A stretch of 64,000 nucleotides of DNA from Clostridia bacterium. Lineage in GTDB: Bacteria > Bacillota > Clostridia > TANB77 > CAG-508. Shown piece after piece: positions 50,429 to 60,765 of this stretch (its first letter is position 1; the number at the start of each line of letters is the position of its first letter). The notes beneath the pieces were generated by a model. The model had not been told where the DNA came from and made no database searches. It saw only the letters and a list, made by a program, of their open reading frames with translations. The stretch covers positions 1 through 64,000 of the forward strand of contig JAFTJF010000010.1 of assembly GCA_017456555.1 (NCBI GenBank). Direction: 5' to 3'. Both the position numbers and the translations under genes were made by a program.

Positions 50429-53400
50429 TTACTTAATTATAATATAAGAGAAAGTATCTCCTATGTACATATAATCTTTTATTTCAAATGGTGTCTTTGA
50501 AATAACTTCTCCATTCTCATCTGTCTCTTCTTTATATACAGTTGTATCACTTACGTCATATAATTTAAATACAACTTTATAAGTTCCTGATTTTAAATTT
50601 TCTTTTAATGTATAGTTTGAACTTAAAGTTACTGATACAGTGTTATCAACAACAGATGCTTTTATTGTATCTGTATCTAGCGCCACATATTCGTATTCAA
50701 ATTGTTTTATTGAATCAACAAATTCTTGATCCTCTTCTGTATATTCTTGATTTATCTCTACAGGTATTTCTAAAGTATCACTCACATATTCTGATAAATC
50801 AACTAATGTATAAGTATTTTGATAAGGATTATTCATTGTTTCATCATATTCTCTTCTTAATAAAGAAACTGTTATATATGGATTATTCAATCCAGATAAA
50901 TATTCAACACTAAAGTTAAGTTCATTATGTCCAGCTTCATTCATTTTTCCTGTTGTAGCATCTAATGTATATCCTGTTGTTTTATCTATTATTACTTGTT
51001 CTTCTGGCAATGTTGAATTTAATCCATAAACATCATTTATTAGTTCTAAACTTACCCAAGCTGTTGCAGAAGCTTCTACTCCATAATAAATACCATCTGC
51101 TGAACCAAAACTTTCAACTTTTATTTGATATTCTCCTGTTGCTAACGCACTATTTTCAGTTCCTATTTTTATTGATGATGATGCGTTTGAAACAAGATCT
51201 GCAATTTTTATTCTTGTTGTTCCATCAGCTCTTGGATAATATTTTTCGCCATTTAATTCAAAATATGTACCAAGTAAGTTTGCTCCATTTACAATTTCAT
51301 AAACTCCAGTATCATCATTTTTCTTATAGAAGGTTAATTTAACGCCAAGTTTTTTATCAAAATATCTTGTGTCATAAATTGTAACTGATTGCTCACCTTT
51401 TTTAACATCATATATAGTATTTACATTTAAGAAAACTTCATTTCCTAAAAATACTCTTGATTTACTTACTTCTGCATTAATATCAATTGTTGATTCAGTA
51501 TCATAAATACCATAAACAATACTATCAATTTGATCATCTAATAAACCAAATAATATTTCTTCTCTTCCATCTATCATAGTTTTTAGATACATTCTAAAAT
51601 GTTGATCATGCGTTATTGCTGTTTCTCCATCTGGAAGGTCTGGAAATTGTGCATTTTCGAAATTCGATATAAATATGAAGTTTTCATATTCATAATCCAT
51701 TCCATTTTCTGTTATATGGTAATTCTCTCTTGCAGCTTTTTCATCAAACATCTCATTTGAGCTTCCCATAACTTTAAATTCTGATAATTTATATTCTACT
51801 TTTCCTGCTGCATAATCACTAGCTGTTACATCATAGTAATAATAAGATGGATTATTTTTATCCCATCTATCAATCATTGTAATTGTTGTTCCTGTTGGGA
51901 AAGCATATTCTGTTGTTATTACTCTATAAGAATCATCATAATAGTTTTTAACATTTTCTATTTCTGAAAAATTATCTTGTGCAAATTCAAAATATGTTGA
52001 AAAACTACTCTTTGTTGTAATATTTGTTACAGTATTTGCAAATAAGTCATAATGTGAACCAGGAGCAATCGCACCATTGTAACCTGTATCATCATATACT
52101 TCTGAAAGTAATACTGCATCTATAATTACTCTAGCATTACCTCGGTTTAAAGCATCTTTCCAATATGATAAATTCATATTTACTTGAACTGTTCCAAGTT
52201 CTCTAGCTTCTGTTATGTTATTTGAGTGATATAAGAAAAATACAAAAGCAGGAGTTGTTTTCAAGTTTTCAATTATATATTTATTTGTACCACTATAACT
52301 TGTATTATTAGTGTTATTATCTTCTGTTATTGCATCTGCATAAAAATCTGTACTACCTGTCATACTCCAACCAGAGGTACTTGTTTTCATTGTTAAGCCA
52401 AAATTATTATTAGCAGCATCTTGATCAGTATTAATATTTGGAATTGTATTTTTATCATACAATCCAACTCCATTTACCAATGACGCATCAACACTTGAAA
52501 CTGTTAATACAGCATTTTCATATGAAATTCCAAGTAATGATAATTCTTTTGTACCAAATGTTGAGTGTTTTGATGCAGTTAATGTAAAGTTATAATAAAA
52601 TACTTCGTCATCAGGTCCTGCATACCACATATAGTAAACATCGTCTTTTGGTGTCGGAGTTATATAACTTGTATATGAGGTTGGATTATATGTTGAATAA
52701 TTTTCTTCTGTTAAAATATCACTTTCACCTAATTCAACACCTAATTTTTCATATACTGTATAAAATCCGTCTTTTGCGATATCTTGTTCTGGATTTCTTT
52801 CATGTAATCCTAATACATATGAACGGTTAAAGTTTCTCTCATTCCACTCAACATCACTACCAACAGAGTAATTTGGATCATACATTCCCATATAAACACT
52901 ATTTGTAGAATCTTCGCCATCAGTATCTCCACCGTCACTTTTGAAAATTCCGAAGAATGTCATACCTTTTACATCACCATATTTTGATGTTACTTCTTCA
53001 TCATCTGATATATTTAAATTTCTACCAGAGTACATATAAATTCTATTATCTGTATTTTTCTCTATTGTTGTTGCATTTTCTACAGTTGCAACTTTTGTTA
53101 CTTCAGTATCTTCACCAATTCCTGTATTATTTGGTTCATATACAATTCCATTAGAAACATAGTATTGTAAGTCACCATCATCATCATAAATTTTTCCATT
53201 TATAACTTCATAAGAATCACCGTTTTCACCAACTACTGTATCAACAATTTTTACATCTGCATATTCTTCTTGTCCATCTTCTCCAACCATACTTGAATAA
53301 TGAGCAAGTAAGTTTGCACCATTTACCAAATATAAGGTTGTATCATTTTTTATTTTTAAATGGTTTATACGGTTTAATGCAAATAAACCTTCCGGATGGG

Positions 53401-56400
53401 CTGAAGTACTATCTGTTGTTCCATTTAACAAAATAGATACATTATCTATTATAACATCTGTTGCTCTTTGGATTGAAATTCCTCTTTTTGGTTTTTCTCT
53501 TGTACCATAATTTCTAATATTAATATTACCATTCGTGTTAGCACTAGAAGCATTACCAGATCCAAATACACTTTCATAGAAATTAAATGTATTAGTATCT
53601 GTATCAGATGTTTCATATCCTTCACCATCTATATTAATAAGAATTGTTTCTGTAACACTTATTGTATCATAGTTAAATTCTTTTGTTGGGTCCATTTGTT
53701 CCCCACCACCAAAGATGGTTCCACCAATTTCAATTTTTCCAATTATGAAATTCTCTAATGGTTTTATTGCTACAGGTTCTTCACCATTAGCATCAGCATC
53801 TTCTTGTAGTTTTGTATAATAATCATTAATTGCTTCTACACCTATATTTGTTACTGTACTTCCATATATAACTGATGAATTAGCTCCACCATATACATTT
53901 TCTCCAATTGTAGCACCTGAAATATCAACAATTACTAAAGCATCTCCAGTTTCTTTATCTGCATTCATATATTTTTCACCAGTTTCAGCAGCATTACCAC
54001 CACCAAATACACTTTTTGCAATTACTGAATTTCCTTCAATTCCTAAATAAGATTGTACTGAAACTAAAGCAGTAGCACCATTACCTGCAGCATAAGCACT
54101 TCCGCCTACATTTCCAGATGAAATAAATAATTTTGTTGTTCCATTTACTGGTCCATTATCTCCACCACCATAAATGTCATCTCCAGTAGAACTATTTCCT
54201 TTAAAGTCAACTATTGTATTTCCACCTACAACTGCTGTAACACCTTGTCCTCCTCCAAATACTCTATTATTAATTGTAGTATTATTTAAAATTTCAAGAT
54301 TACAATCTTCTTTTACTTGTCCTGGCATTGATGAATCTGAACTTGCATCAGTTCCTTTTCCACCACCATATATACTATTAGTTATAGTTGATTCTTCTAT
54401 ATATACATTTGTTGAAGTTTCTACTTCACCAAGTTCTCCACCACCAAATATATTTTGAGCTTGTGTTTTATTTTGTATACCTACATATGTTCCATTTACA
54501 TTAGCAGCTCTACCGCCACCATAAACAGATCCTCCAACAGTTGTTGTTGCTAAAGAATTTCCATCATCATCAACACTATCTGAAATTAATACATATGAAT
54601 TTCCAACTACTTGACCTTTATTTCCGCCACCATATACATTTTTATCAATGGTTGAACCTAATATTGTAACAGTTGCAGCATTATCTACATTACCAGTTCC
54701 ATTTACAACTCCGGCATTTCCACCACCGTATACAGATCCAGAACTTGAGTTCTCAAGATAAATACTTGTATCACCAGCAACATTTGCTTGATTTCCACCA
54801 CCAAAAACATTATTAGTTATAGCAGATGAATCTGATATTGTAATTACAGTACTTCCTGATACAGCACCTTTATCTCCACCACCATATACATTTCCATATT
54901 CAGCAGTTTCTGTAGCATCTTCAGCTTCTTTATCTCCAACAACTTTTGTTCCAATTATTGTTAACATTGTATTATTTGCGATAGTTGCAGTCTCACCTTT
55001 ACCACCACCAAATATATTTCCAGCTTGTGAATTTTCTATATTTACGTCAGTACTTCTACCATTTATATTTCCAGTTATTGCACCATTTTCTCCACCACCA
55101 TATATATTTTTAATTATAGTTGATGATGCAATATCTATATCTGTTGCAGAAACATTTGCTGATTTACCACCACCATATAGTGAATCTTCTATTGTAGAAT
55201 TTTGTACATTTACTACTGAATTTCCATTAACAGGACCTTCGCTTCCTCCACCATATACGTTTCCACCAGCTTCTGTAGCGTTGGCAAAAACATTTGGTGT
55301 TATAGTTGAATCTTGAATATCAACATATGTGTTTCCAGAAATTAAAGTATTCGCACCTAAACCACCGCCATATACATTACCTATATTGGCTTGATTTTTA
55401 GTATAAACGAAAGTTTCAACTAAATCTCCATCAGCATTTGACCCACCATATAAATTACCAACAGTTCCTCCATCAACAGTAATCTTTCTAGGTAATTGTG
55501 TATTATTTCCAGCAATTCCCGCATTATTTCCACCATTAAATGCATTTTTTACATTAGCATTTTTATAAATATCTACTTGAACACTATTAGTATTTGTGGT
55601 TACTTCTGATTGATTTCCAGCACCAAATACATATTCTGCAGAAGTTGCATTTTTCTCTCCAATTTCAACCGAAATTGAACCACCAATTTCTCCATTTACA
55701 TTACAACCACCAAACACATCTAAAGTTGGATAGGTTCCACCATCTACAATAACAGTTACATCTCCATCTGTAGTCGCAGGATCATTTGTAAGACCTCTAC
55801 CGCCACCATATATATTTGAATTTGTTGAAATTGTATAGCTATCAGAAAATGCATCTTTAACTCTTACTCTAGAAGCTCCACCGACATCACCTGCTTCACT
55901 TCCTCCATATACACTTCCATATAAAATTACATTGTTTTTATTGTCATATATATCTACATAAGTATTTCCAGACACTTCTGTTTGAGTACCTTTACCACCA
56001 CCAAATACCGCATCAGCTTCTGTTGTAGCTGTTTGATTTAGTGTACCAATCGTTCCTCCATCTATTTTTATAAGTGTAAGACCTGTAACTGTTCCACTTG
56101 TATTAGAACCACCATAAATAGTTCCATTTACAGTTCCACCAGTCATGTTTATTTTTACACTACCACGAACATCATTATTATTTGGTCCACCATATACATT
56201 ATTTCCTACAGTACCACCAAAAATATCTATTGTTACACCTGGTACAACATCTATATCATCTTCAACTTCTGTATCATCATCTTCAATTTCAAGAGGTGTA
56301 TATTTTAATAAATATATTGTATTTTGAGTTGTTGAAAAACTAGCATCTTGTGCACTTAAATAATATGTAACTGTTGTTCCTTGTGGTGAATAAGAACCAA

Positions 56401-59400
56401 ACCATCCTCCACTTGATACATATCTTGTATATGTGTGTGTATCTGAAATTCTTATTCCCGCATTTGCACCATTTCCAGTATAACTTATTGAAAAAGGTGT
56501 TGGTGTATCTGATAATGTAACATTAACTCCAGAAATTCCTGTTATTACATTTTGATAATTAGAATTCCACCAATCTCCTAAATTTACATTTTCATATCTA
56601 TATACATATTCTATATTTATATATAACCCAGTAGAAACATTTTTTACATAATATAAACTTGCAGAATTTGCGGCATTTTCAAACATCCAATCATCAGGAC
56701 TACTTGGAACTGTATATTCATCAAAAGCTGTTCTTCCAATTCCTGTTCCATTAGCCCTTAAATAATATCCTGAAGTCATTCCTGAAGCAAACATATATTG
56801 AGTTGTAGTATTAAATGGATTTGATATATTTTCATATTCTACCACTTCTACTTGATCTTCATCTGGGGTTGTAGTTGTATTTTGTTCAAAATTTATTCTA
56901 CCATAGTTTCCACCACCATAAACATTGTTAGCAATTTTAGCATTACCATCAACTATTATATGAGATGAATATACACTTCCGGCTCTATCAGCATACTCTG
57001 GATCATCATTACCATTTCCAGCACCAAGTACGCAACCTGCTTCAACATAATATAAGGTAGGAACTGCTGTGCTAGTATTATCAATATATGCTTGTCCTAT
57101 TGTTGCTCCTCCACCTATATATATTAAAGTATCACCATTTAATCTTCCAGTTGGGTTAGAAGAATTAGATTGACCAGCAGAAAATCCATTTGATCCACCA
57201 CTTATACTATAGTTTACAAATCCGTCAGTTACTTGAATTATTCTATCACCACGTGTAGTTGAAACTCCTGCACCACCAACTATATTTTGTACATTTCCAC
57301 CTTTCATATAGATATAGGTCTTTACAGTAGATGTATCAGATTGGATTGCAAGTCCTCCAAGTATGTTAGCCACATCTCCTCCTTCAACAATCATAACTCT
57401 ATCATCATTATCTGTACCAGAAGAGTGACCACCTAAATATATTCCAGCAAAAGCATAATCTTCATCATCATCATATTCAAAATAATCAATTCCTATAGTT
57501 CCACTTTTTACAATTGTTTTAAATACTGGTTCTCCTGCATCTTTTGAAGTTATAGTACCAGCACCAGATCTTGTTGCTACTCTGTTATACACTTCTAATT
57601 GAGTATTATCTTGTAATACTCTATCATAATCGTTTCCTAAAACTAAAGTTGCAGATGATGTATATGTATATCCTTGAGTTCCACCAGTTTGAATATTTGC
57701 ATATCTACCAGATTCTATAACTAATCTATACGATCTACTTGTATTTCCACTTGTAGGTCTTCCTTGAATTTGAGCAAATGACGTTGTGTTGTTACCAACA
57801 TTTAATGGCATCATTCCTCTACCAATTCTAATATTATAAGCTCCACCAATTAAATATGGAGTAATATTTCCTGTTGTAGTAGTAGATGTATAGTACCCAC
57901 TATTTATAATATTTAAATAATCTAATTGCAAATCACGTGCTGCTGTAAAAGTTGCTGCTGATAGTTCTGCATTGGCTCTATAGTCTACACCATTATATAA
58001 GCTTGTTAAAGTATATGATGTATTACTATCATTAGATAAGCCATTCAAAGTTCCATTTTTTAAAACCACAATATTTAGTTCTCTATCTGATGCATTTGTT
58101 GCAGTTTTTCTATTTCCCGATAATCTACTATTAATTCCCGTCCATGAACTTACTGGATTATTAAAGTTACCTGCATTATTATCATTTCCATTTTCTGTAT
58201 CAACAAATACTACATTTGCGTTTTGCCAATCAGCTCTTAAATTAATAACTACGTTTCTTGAAGTTCCAACATTTACAGTCACTTTTTGAAGTTTAGTATC
58301 ATTATTTATTGAAAAATTATAATTAGCTTCATTTGTTGTCCAACCATTAAATCCAAATCCATATGGTCTATCCATAAATGGATTGTCTATTAATTCTAAA
58401 ACTATATTATTATCTTTATCTACTGGTACTGCTTTTATATATCTTACTAAATTTTGTCTTTCAGATTCATTAACCTCAGCTGTATCTGCGTTATCTTCTT
58501 CTGCTGAAATATATGCTATTGGTTTATATTTTGTAAAACTAAATTCAAAATTATTTAAACTACTTATCGTTATATTTGTATTATTTGCTAAAGCAATTAT
58601 AAATTGTAATGATAATGAATTCGCATTATTTTGAGTCCAATCATAAAAATTATTTCCAGTTATTGTTACTGTTGTATCATCTGAAGATATACTAGCAAAT
58701 TTATTTCCATTTAAAGTTTGTGTTCTTGCTGCATTAAAATTAGCATCTGGAACATCAAACTTCATTGTCCAACCACTATTTACATCAATGTAATCTTTTC
58801 CAGTACTTGTTATTGTTAATGTTCCTGTATAATTTCTATAGCCATTACTATTAGCTTCTGTTGTTGTAAATGCTTGATTGGCATTAGTAAGAGTTACTGT
58901 TTCAATTTCTGAAAAATTATCTGTAGGATCATATCCATAATAATTTATTTCTACTGTTGCTAAATCTTTATAATTTCCTTGGTCTGTTCCAACCATTTCA
59001 TCTGTATAATTTTTTCCAGTATAATAATTTTTATCTGATTCATAATCATCTATTGTTACTGCATCATCTTGAATAATCGCATATGCCATAATTGCATATT
59101 CTGAAAATTCATTTGTTATAAAGTCTACAGAATTTGTTGTTTTTGTTGCTATATCAATTTTCTCAAAAACAATTTCTGTTTCTGTTTCTTTTATGTGTAC
59201 AATACCAATAGGTCTTCCTATAAGTTTTCCTTCTAAAGCTGTATTTGATTCAACAGAAACATTTACTATTTGGTTATATTCTTTTGGTTGATATTCTGCA
59301 GTTCCATTTACTATTTTAATATCATATAAAAGTAATACATCTGCCCCTTCAAATTCTTTAACATCTTCTGTTAAAGTTGTCATTTGATTTACGTCTAAAG

Positions 59401-60514
59401 ACTCAACACTTAAATAATAGCCATCTGGTATAAATCCAGAAACATTTATAATTGAATTATCTAAATCTGATTTTAATAATTGTTTATATAGTTTTAATCC
59501 ATTCATTTCTAAAACATTATAAACAACTTCCATTTCTACTGATGAATTTTCGAATTCTTCTTCTGTTATATATATTTTTTCACCAGGCAAATACTCTTTA
59601 ACATTCTCATCCATATTTATTTCAATTGGATTTCCACTTGGTAATTCTGTTTCAAGATTTTCTTGTATTTGAGTAGTTTCTTGCACTTCTTCTTGTGTAT
59701 TATTTTCTGGTTGTTCTTCTGTTTTATTAGTAGTTTGTTCTTCAGTTGTAGATATATTTGACTCAACTACATTTTCAACTGTGTTTGTATTTTCTGTATT
59801 ATTATTTAAATCCACAGTATTTTCTGAAATAGTATTTGTATTTTTATCTTCTTCAACATTTTTGGTATTATTTGCTATAACAGTATTTGAATTTTCAACT
59901 GTTGAATTGTTTTCTAAAGCACTATCAACATCTTCATTAACTGAAGCTATTGCACTTGTTTCAACTGTATTTGTATTTTCTTTTATTATATTTTGTATTG
60001 TATTTGAGTTAGAAACATTTTCTACTTTATTTGATATTATATTATTTGAATTAGTACTCTCGTTTGATATTGTATTATTTGAATTTGTACTTTCATTTGA
60101 AATCGTATTATTTATTGAATCGTCAACTTTATTTTCTGAAGTTTTATCTATATTATTTTCAACAACTTCGTTTTGCTCTATTGTATTTGTAATTTCATTA
60201 GTAACTGCGTTTGTATTATCATTTTTATCAGCTACCTCTTTTAATTCCACAAAATATTTTTGTGCATAAAATCCATTTACTGTTTCTGGTAAGATTATAT
60301 ATTTTTCACCAGCTTCATCTTCAAAAACTTCAATATCTGCTTTTTTTGAATTTTCAGTTCCATATTCTTTAAAATTTACAGAGGTTGTTATTGTCATTTC
60401 TGATTTTGTTAAAATATTAAATCTATGCATTACAAATAAGCAGATAGCAATAATTGCCACTGTTATCAATAGTTTAGCTCTATTTGTTAACTTTTTCTTA
60501 CTCTTTCTAGACAT
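50429..60514 (-). CDS. Giant surface protein with glycine-rich beta-helix repeats
   Basis: A signal anchor (about residues 13-34) is followed by a disordered Asn/Thr/Glu/Val-rich region (about 60-320). Then come a short mixed domain and a CBM2-like sandwich (about 500-650) with Y-T-G-T-L-T-I-T, G-W-T-M-K-F-D-V-P and V-T-I-T-G-N-N-F-Y-D-W. A beta-helix opens with F-V-D-T-E-N-G-N-D-N-N-A-G. About two dozen turns of the I/V-Y-G-G-G or V-F-G-G-G type occur in the span 53850-56930. The C-terminal part holds several sandwich-like domains. No LPxTG or other wall anchor is seen. ATG at 60514 follows GGGAG by seven bases. It is probably a biofilm or adhesion protein. Confidence 0.8.
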   Translation of the reverse strand: MSRKSKKKLTNRAKLLITVAIIAICLFVMHRFNILTKSEMTITTSVNFKEYGTENSKKADIEVFEDEAGEKYIILPETVNGFYAQKYFVELKEVADKNDNTNAVTNEITNTIEQNEVVENNIDKTSENKVDDSINNTISNESTNSNNTISNESTNSNNIISNKVENVSNSNTIQNIIKENTNTVETSAIASVNEDVDSALENNSTVENSNTVIANNTKNVEEDKNTNTISENTVDLNNNTENTNTVENVVESNISTTEEQTTNKTEEQPENNTQEEVQETTQIQENLETELPSGNPIEINMDENVKEYLPGEKIYITEEEFENSSVEMEVVYNVLEMNGLKLYKQLLKSDLDNSIINVSGFIPDGYYLSVESLDVNQMTTLTEDVKEFEGADVLLLYDIKIVNGTAEYQPKEYNQIVNVSVESNTALEGKLIGRPIGIVHIKETETEIVFEKIDIATKTTNSVDFITNEFSEYAIMAYAIIQDDAVTIDDYESDKNYYTGKNYTDEMVGTDQGNYKDLATVEINYYGYDPTDNFSEIETVTLTNANQAFTTTEANSNGYRNYTGTLTITSTGKDYIDVNSGWTMKFDVPDANFNAARTQTLNGNKFASISSDDTTVTITGNNFYDWTQNNANSLSLQFIIALANNTNITISSLNNFEFSFTKYKPIAYISAEEDNADTAEVNESERQNLVRYIKAVPVDKDNNIVLELIDNPFMDRPYGFGFNGWTTNEANYNFSINNDTKLQKVTVNVGTSRNVVINLRADWQNANVVFVDTENGNDNNAGNFNNPVSSWTGINSRLSGNRKTATNASDRELNIVVLKNGTLNGLSNDSNTSYTLTSLYNGVDYRANAELSAATFTAARDLQLDYLNIINSGYYTSTTTTGNITPYLIGGAYNIRIGRGMMPLNVGNNTTSFAQIQGRPTSGNTSRSYRLVIESGRYANIQTGGTQGYTYTSSATLVLGNDYDRVLQDNTQLEVYNRVATRSGAGTITSKDAGEPVFKTIVKSGTIGIDYFEYDDDEDYAFAGIYLGGHSSGTDNDDRVMIVEGGDVANILGGLAIQSDTSTVKTYIYMKGGNVQNIVGGAGVSTTRGDRIIQVTDGFVNYSISGGSNGFSAGQSNSSNPTGRLNGDTLIYIGGGATIGQAYIDNTSTAVPTLYYVEAGCVLGAGNGNDDPEYADRAGSVYSSHIIVDGNAKIANNVYGGGNYGRINFEQNTTTTPDEDQVEVVEYENISNPFNTTTQYMFASGMTSGYYLRANGTGIGRTAFDEYTVPSSPDDWMFENAANSASLYYVKNVSTGLYINIEYVYRYENVNLGDWWNSNYQNVITGISGVNVTLSDTPTPFSISYTGNGANAGIRISDTHTYTRYVSSGGWFGSYSPQGTTVTYYLSAQDASFSTTQNTIYLLKYTPLEIEDDDTEVEDDIDVVPGVTIDIFGGTVGNNVYGGPNNNDVRGSVKINMTGGTVNGTIYGGSNTSGTVTGLTLIKIDGGTIGTLNQTATTEADAVFGGGKGTQTEVSGNTYVDIYDNKNNVILYGSVYGGSEAGDVGGASRVRVKDAFSDSYTISTNSNIYGGGRGLTNDPATTDGDVTVIVDGGTYPTLDVFGGCNVNGEIGGSISVEIGEKNATSAEYVFGAGNQSEVTTNTNSVQVDIYKNANVKNAFNGGNNAGIAGNNTQLPRKITVDGGTVGNLYGGSNADGDLVETFVYTKNQANIGNVYGGGLGANTLISGNTYVDIQDSTITPNVFANATEAGGNVYGGGSEGPVNGNSVVNVQNSTIEDSLYGGGKSANVSATDIDIASSTIIKNIYGGGENGAITGNINGRSTDVNIENSQAGNIFGGGKGETATIANNTMLTIIGTKVVGDKEAEDATETAEYGNVYGGGDKGAVSGSTVITISDSSAITNNVFGGGNQANVAGDTSIYLENSSSGSVYGGGNAGVVNGTGNVDNAATVTILGSTIDKNVYGGGNKGQVVGNSYVLISDSVDDDGNSLATTTVGGSVYGGGRAANVNGTYVGIQNKTQAQNIFGGGELGEVETSTNVYIEESTITNSIYGGGKGTDASSDSSMPGQVKEDCNLEILNNTTINNRVFGGGQGVTAVVGGNTIVDFKGNSSTGDDIYGGGDNGPVNGTTKLFISSGNVGGSAYAAGNGATALVSVQSYLGIEGNSVIAKSVFGGGNAAETGEKYMNADKETGDALVIVDISGATIGENVYGGANSSVIYGSTVTNIGVEAINDYYTKLQEDADANGEEPVAIKPLENFIIGKIEIGGTIFGGGEQMDPTKEFNYDTISVTETILINIDGEGYETSDTDTNTFNFYESVFGSGNASSANTNGNINIRNYGTREKPKRGISIQRATDVIIDNVSILLNGTTDSTSAHPEGLFALNRINHLKIKNDTTLYLVNGANLLAHYSSMVGEDGQEEYADVKIVDTVVGENGDSYEVINGKIYDDDGDLQYYVSNGIVYEPNNTGIGEDTEVTKVATVENATTIEKNTDNRIYMYSGRNLNISDDEEVTSKYGDVKGMTFFGIFKSDGGDTDGEDSTNSVYMGMYDPNYSVGSDVEWNERNFNRSYVLGLHERNPEQDIAKDGFYTVYEKLGVELGESDILTEENYSTYNPTSYTSYITPTPKDDVYYMWYAGPDDEVFYYNFTLTASKHSTFGTKELSLLGISYENAVLTVSSVDASLVNGVGLYDKNTIPNINTDQDAANNNFGLTMKTSTSGWSMTGSTDFYADAITEDNNTNNTSYSGTNKYIIENLKTTPAFVFFLYHSNNITEARELGTVQVNMNLSYWKDALNRGNARVIIDAVLLSEVYDDTGYNGAIAPGSHYDLFANTVTNITTKSSFSTYFEFAQDNFSEIENVKNYYDDSYRVITTEYAFPTGTTITMIDRWDKNNPSYYYYDVTASDYAAGKVEYKLSEFKVMGSSNEMFDEKAARENYHITENGMDYEYENFIFISNFENAQFPDLPDGETAITHDQHFRMYLKTMIDGREEILFGLLDDQIDSIVYGIYDTESTIDINAEVSKSRVFLGNEVFLNVNTIYDVKKGEQSVTIYDTRYFDKKLGVKLTFYKKNDDTGVYEIVNGANLLGTYFELNGEKYYPRADGTTRIKIADLVSNASSSIKIGTENSALATGEYQIKVESFGSADGIYYGVEASATAWVSLELINDVYGLNSTLPEEQVIIDKTTGYTLDATTGKMNEAGHNELNFSVEYLSGLNNPYITVSLLRREYDETMNNPYQNTYTLVDLSEYVSDTLEIPVEINQEYTEEDQEFVDSIKQFEYEYVALDTDTIKASVVDNTVSVTLSSNYTLKENLKSGTYKVVFKLYDVSDTTVYKEETDENGEVISKTPFEIKDYMYIGDTFSYIIIK

Positions 60515-60605
60515 TCTAGTACTCCCATTCTTAATATAATACACTCATATTCTATCATAGAACCTAGTAAAATTAAAGCTTTTTTGTGTTTTGTAATACA
60601 AATGA

Positions 60606-60647
60606 AAAATAACTCAAAATATAGTATTTTGAGTTATTTTATGTCAA
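60606..60647 (-). promoter_or_regulatory. Promoter with overlapping 16-bp palindrome upstream of the giant gene
   Basis: A perfect TTGACA (revcomp 60642-60647), an 18-base spacer and TATATT (revcomp 60618-60623) lie on the minus strand. A perfect inverted repeat with 16-bp arms and a 3-base centre (60606-60640) covers the spacer, the -10 and beyond. It looks like an operator for a dimeric repressor. Alternatively the palindrome with its T-rich tail could act as a terminator. Confidence 0.55.
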
Positions 60648-60724
60648 TTTTTTATATAATAAAACATATACATCATGAGTAAATTTTCAAATTTCTCATC
60701 AATAATTTATATGTATAAACATTC

Positions 60725-60754
60725 AAAAAAAGCGATAGAAATTCTACCGCTTTT
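60725..60754 (-). terminator. Rho-independent terminator of the TasA-like operon
   Basis: A stem AAAAGCGGTAGAA with its near complement (60731-60754) is followed on the minus strand by seven T residues, 12 bases after the stop of the gene at 60766. Confidence 0.85.
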
Positions 60755-60765
60755 ATTTATATTAA

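Noticed and set aside
53850..56930. Regularly recurring CCACCACCATATA-like motif, at first sight CRISPR-like or a tandem repeat array
   Set aside because: Spacing varies and the motif encodes the repeated Tyr-Gly-Gly-Gly turns of the giant protein in frame.
59781..60269. Plus-strand open frame of 162 codons opposite the start of the giant gene
   Set aside because: It is the complement of an Asn/Thr/Val-rich repeat, giving Phe/Val/Ser repetition only.
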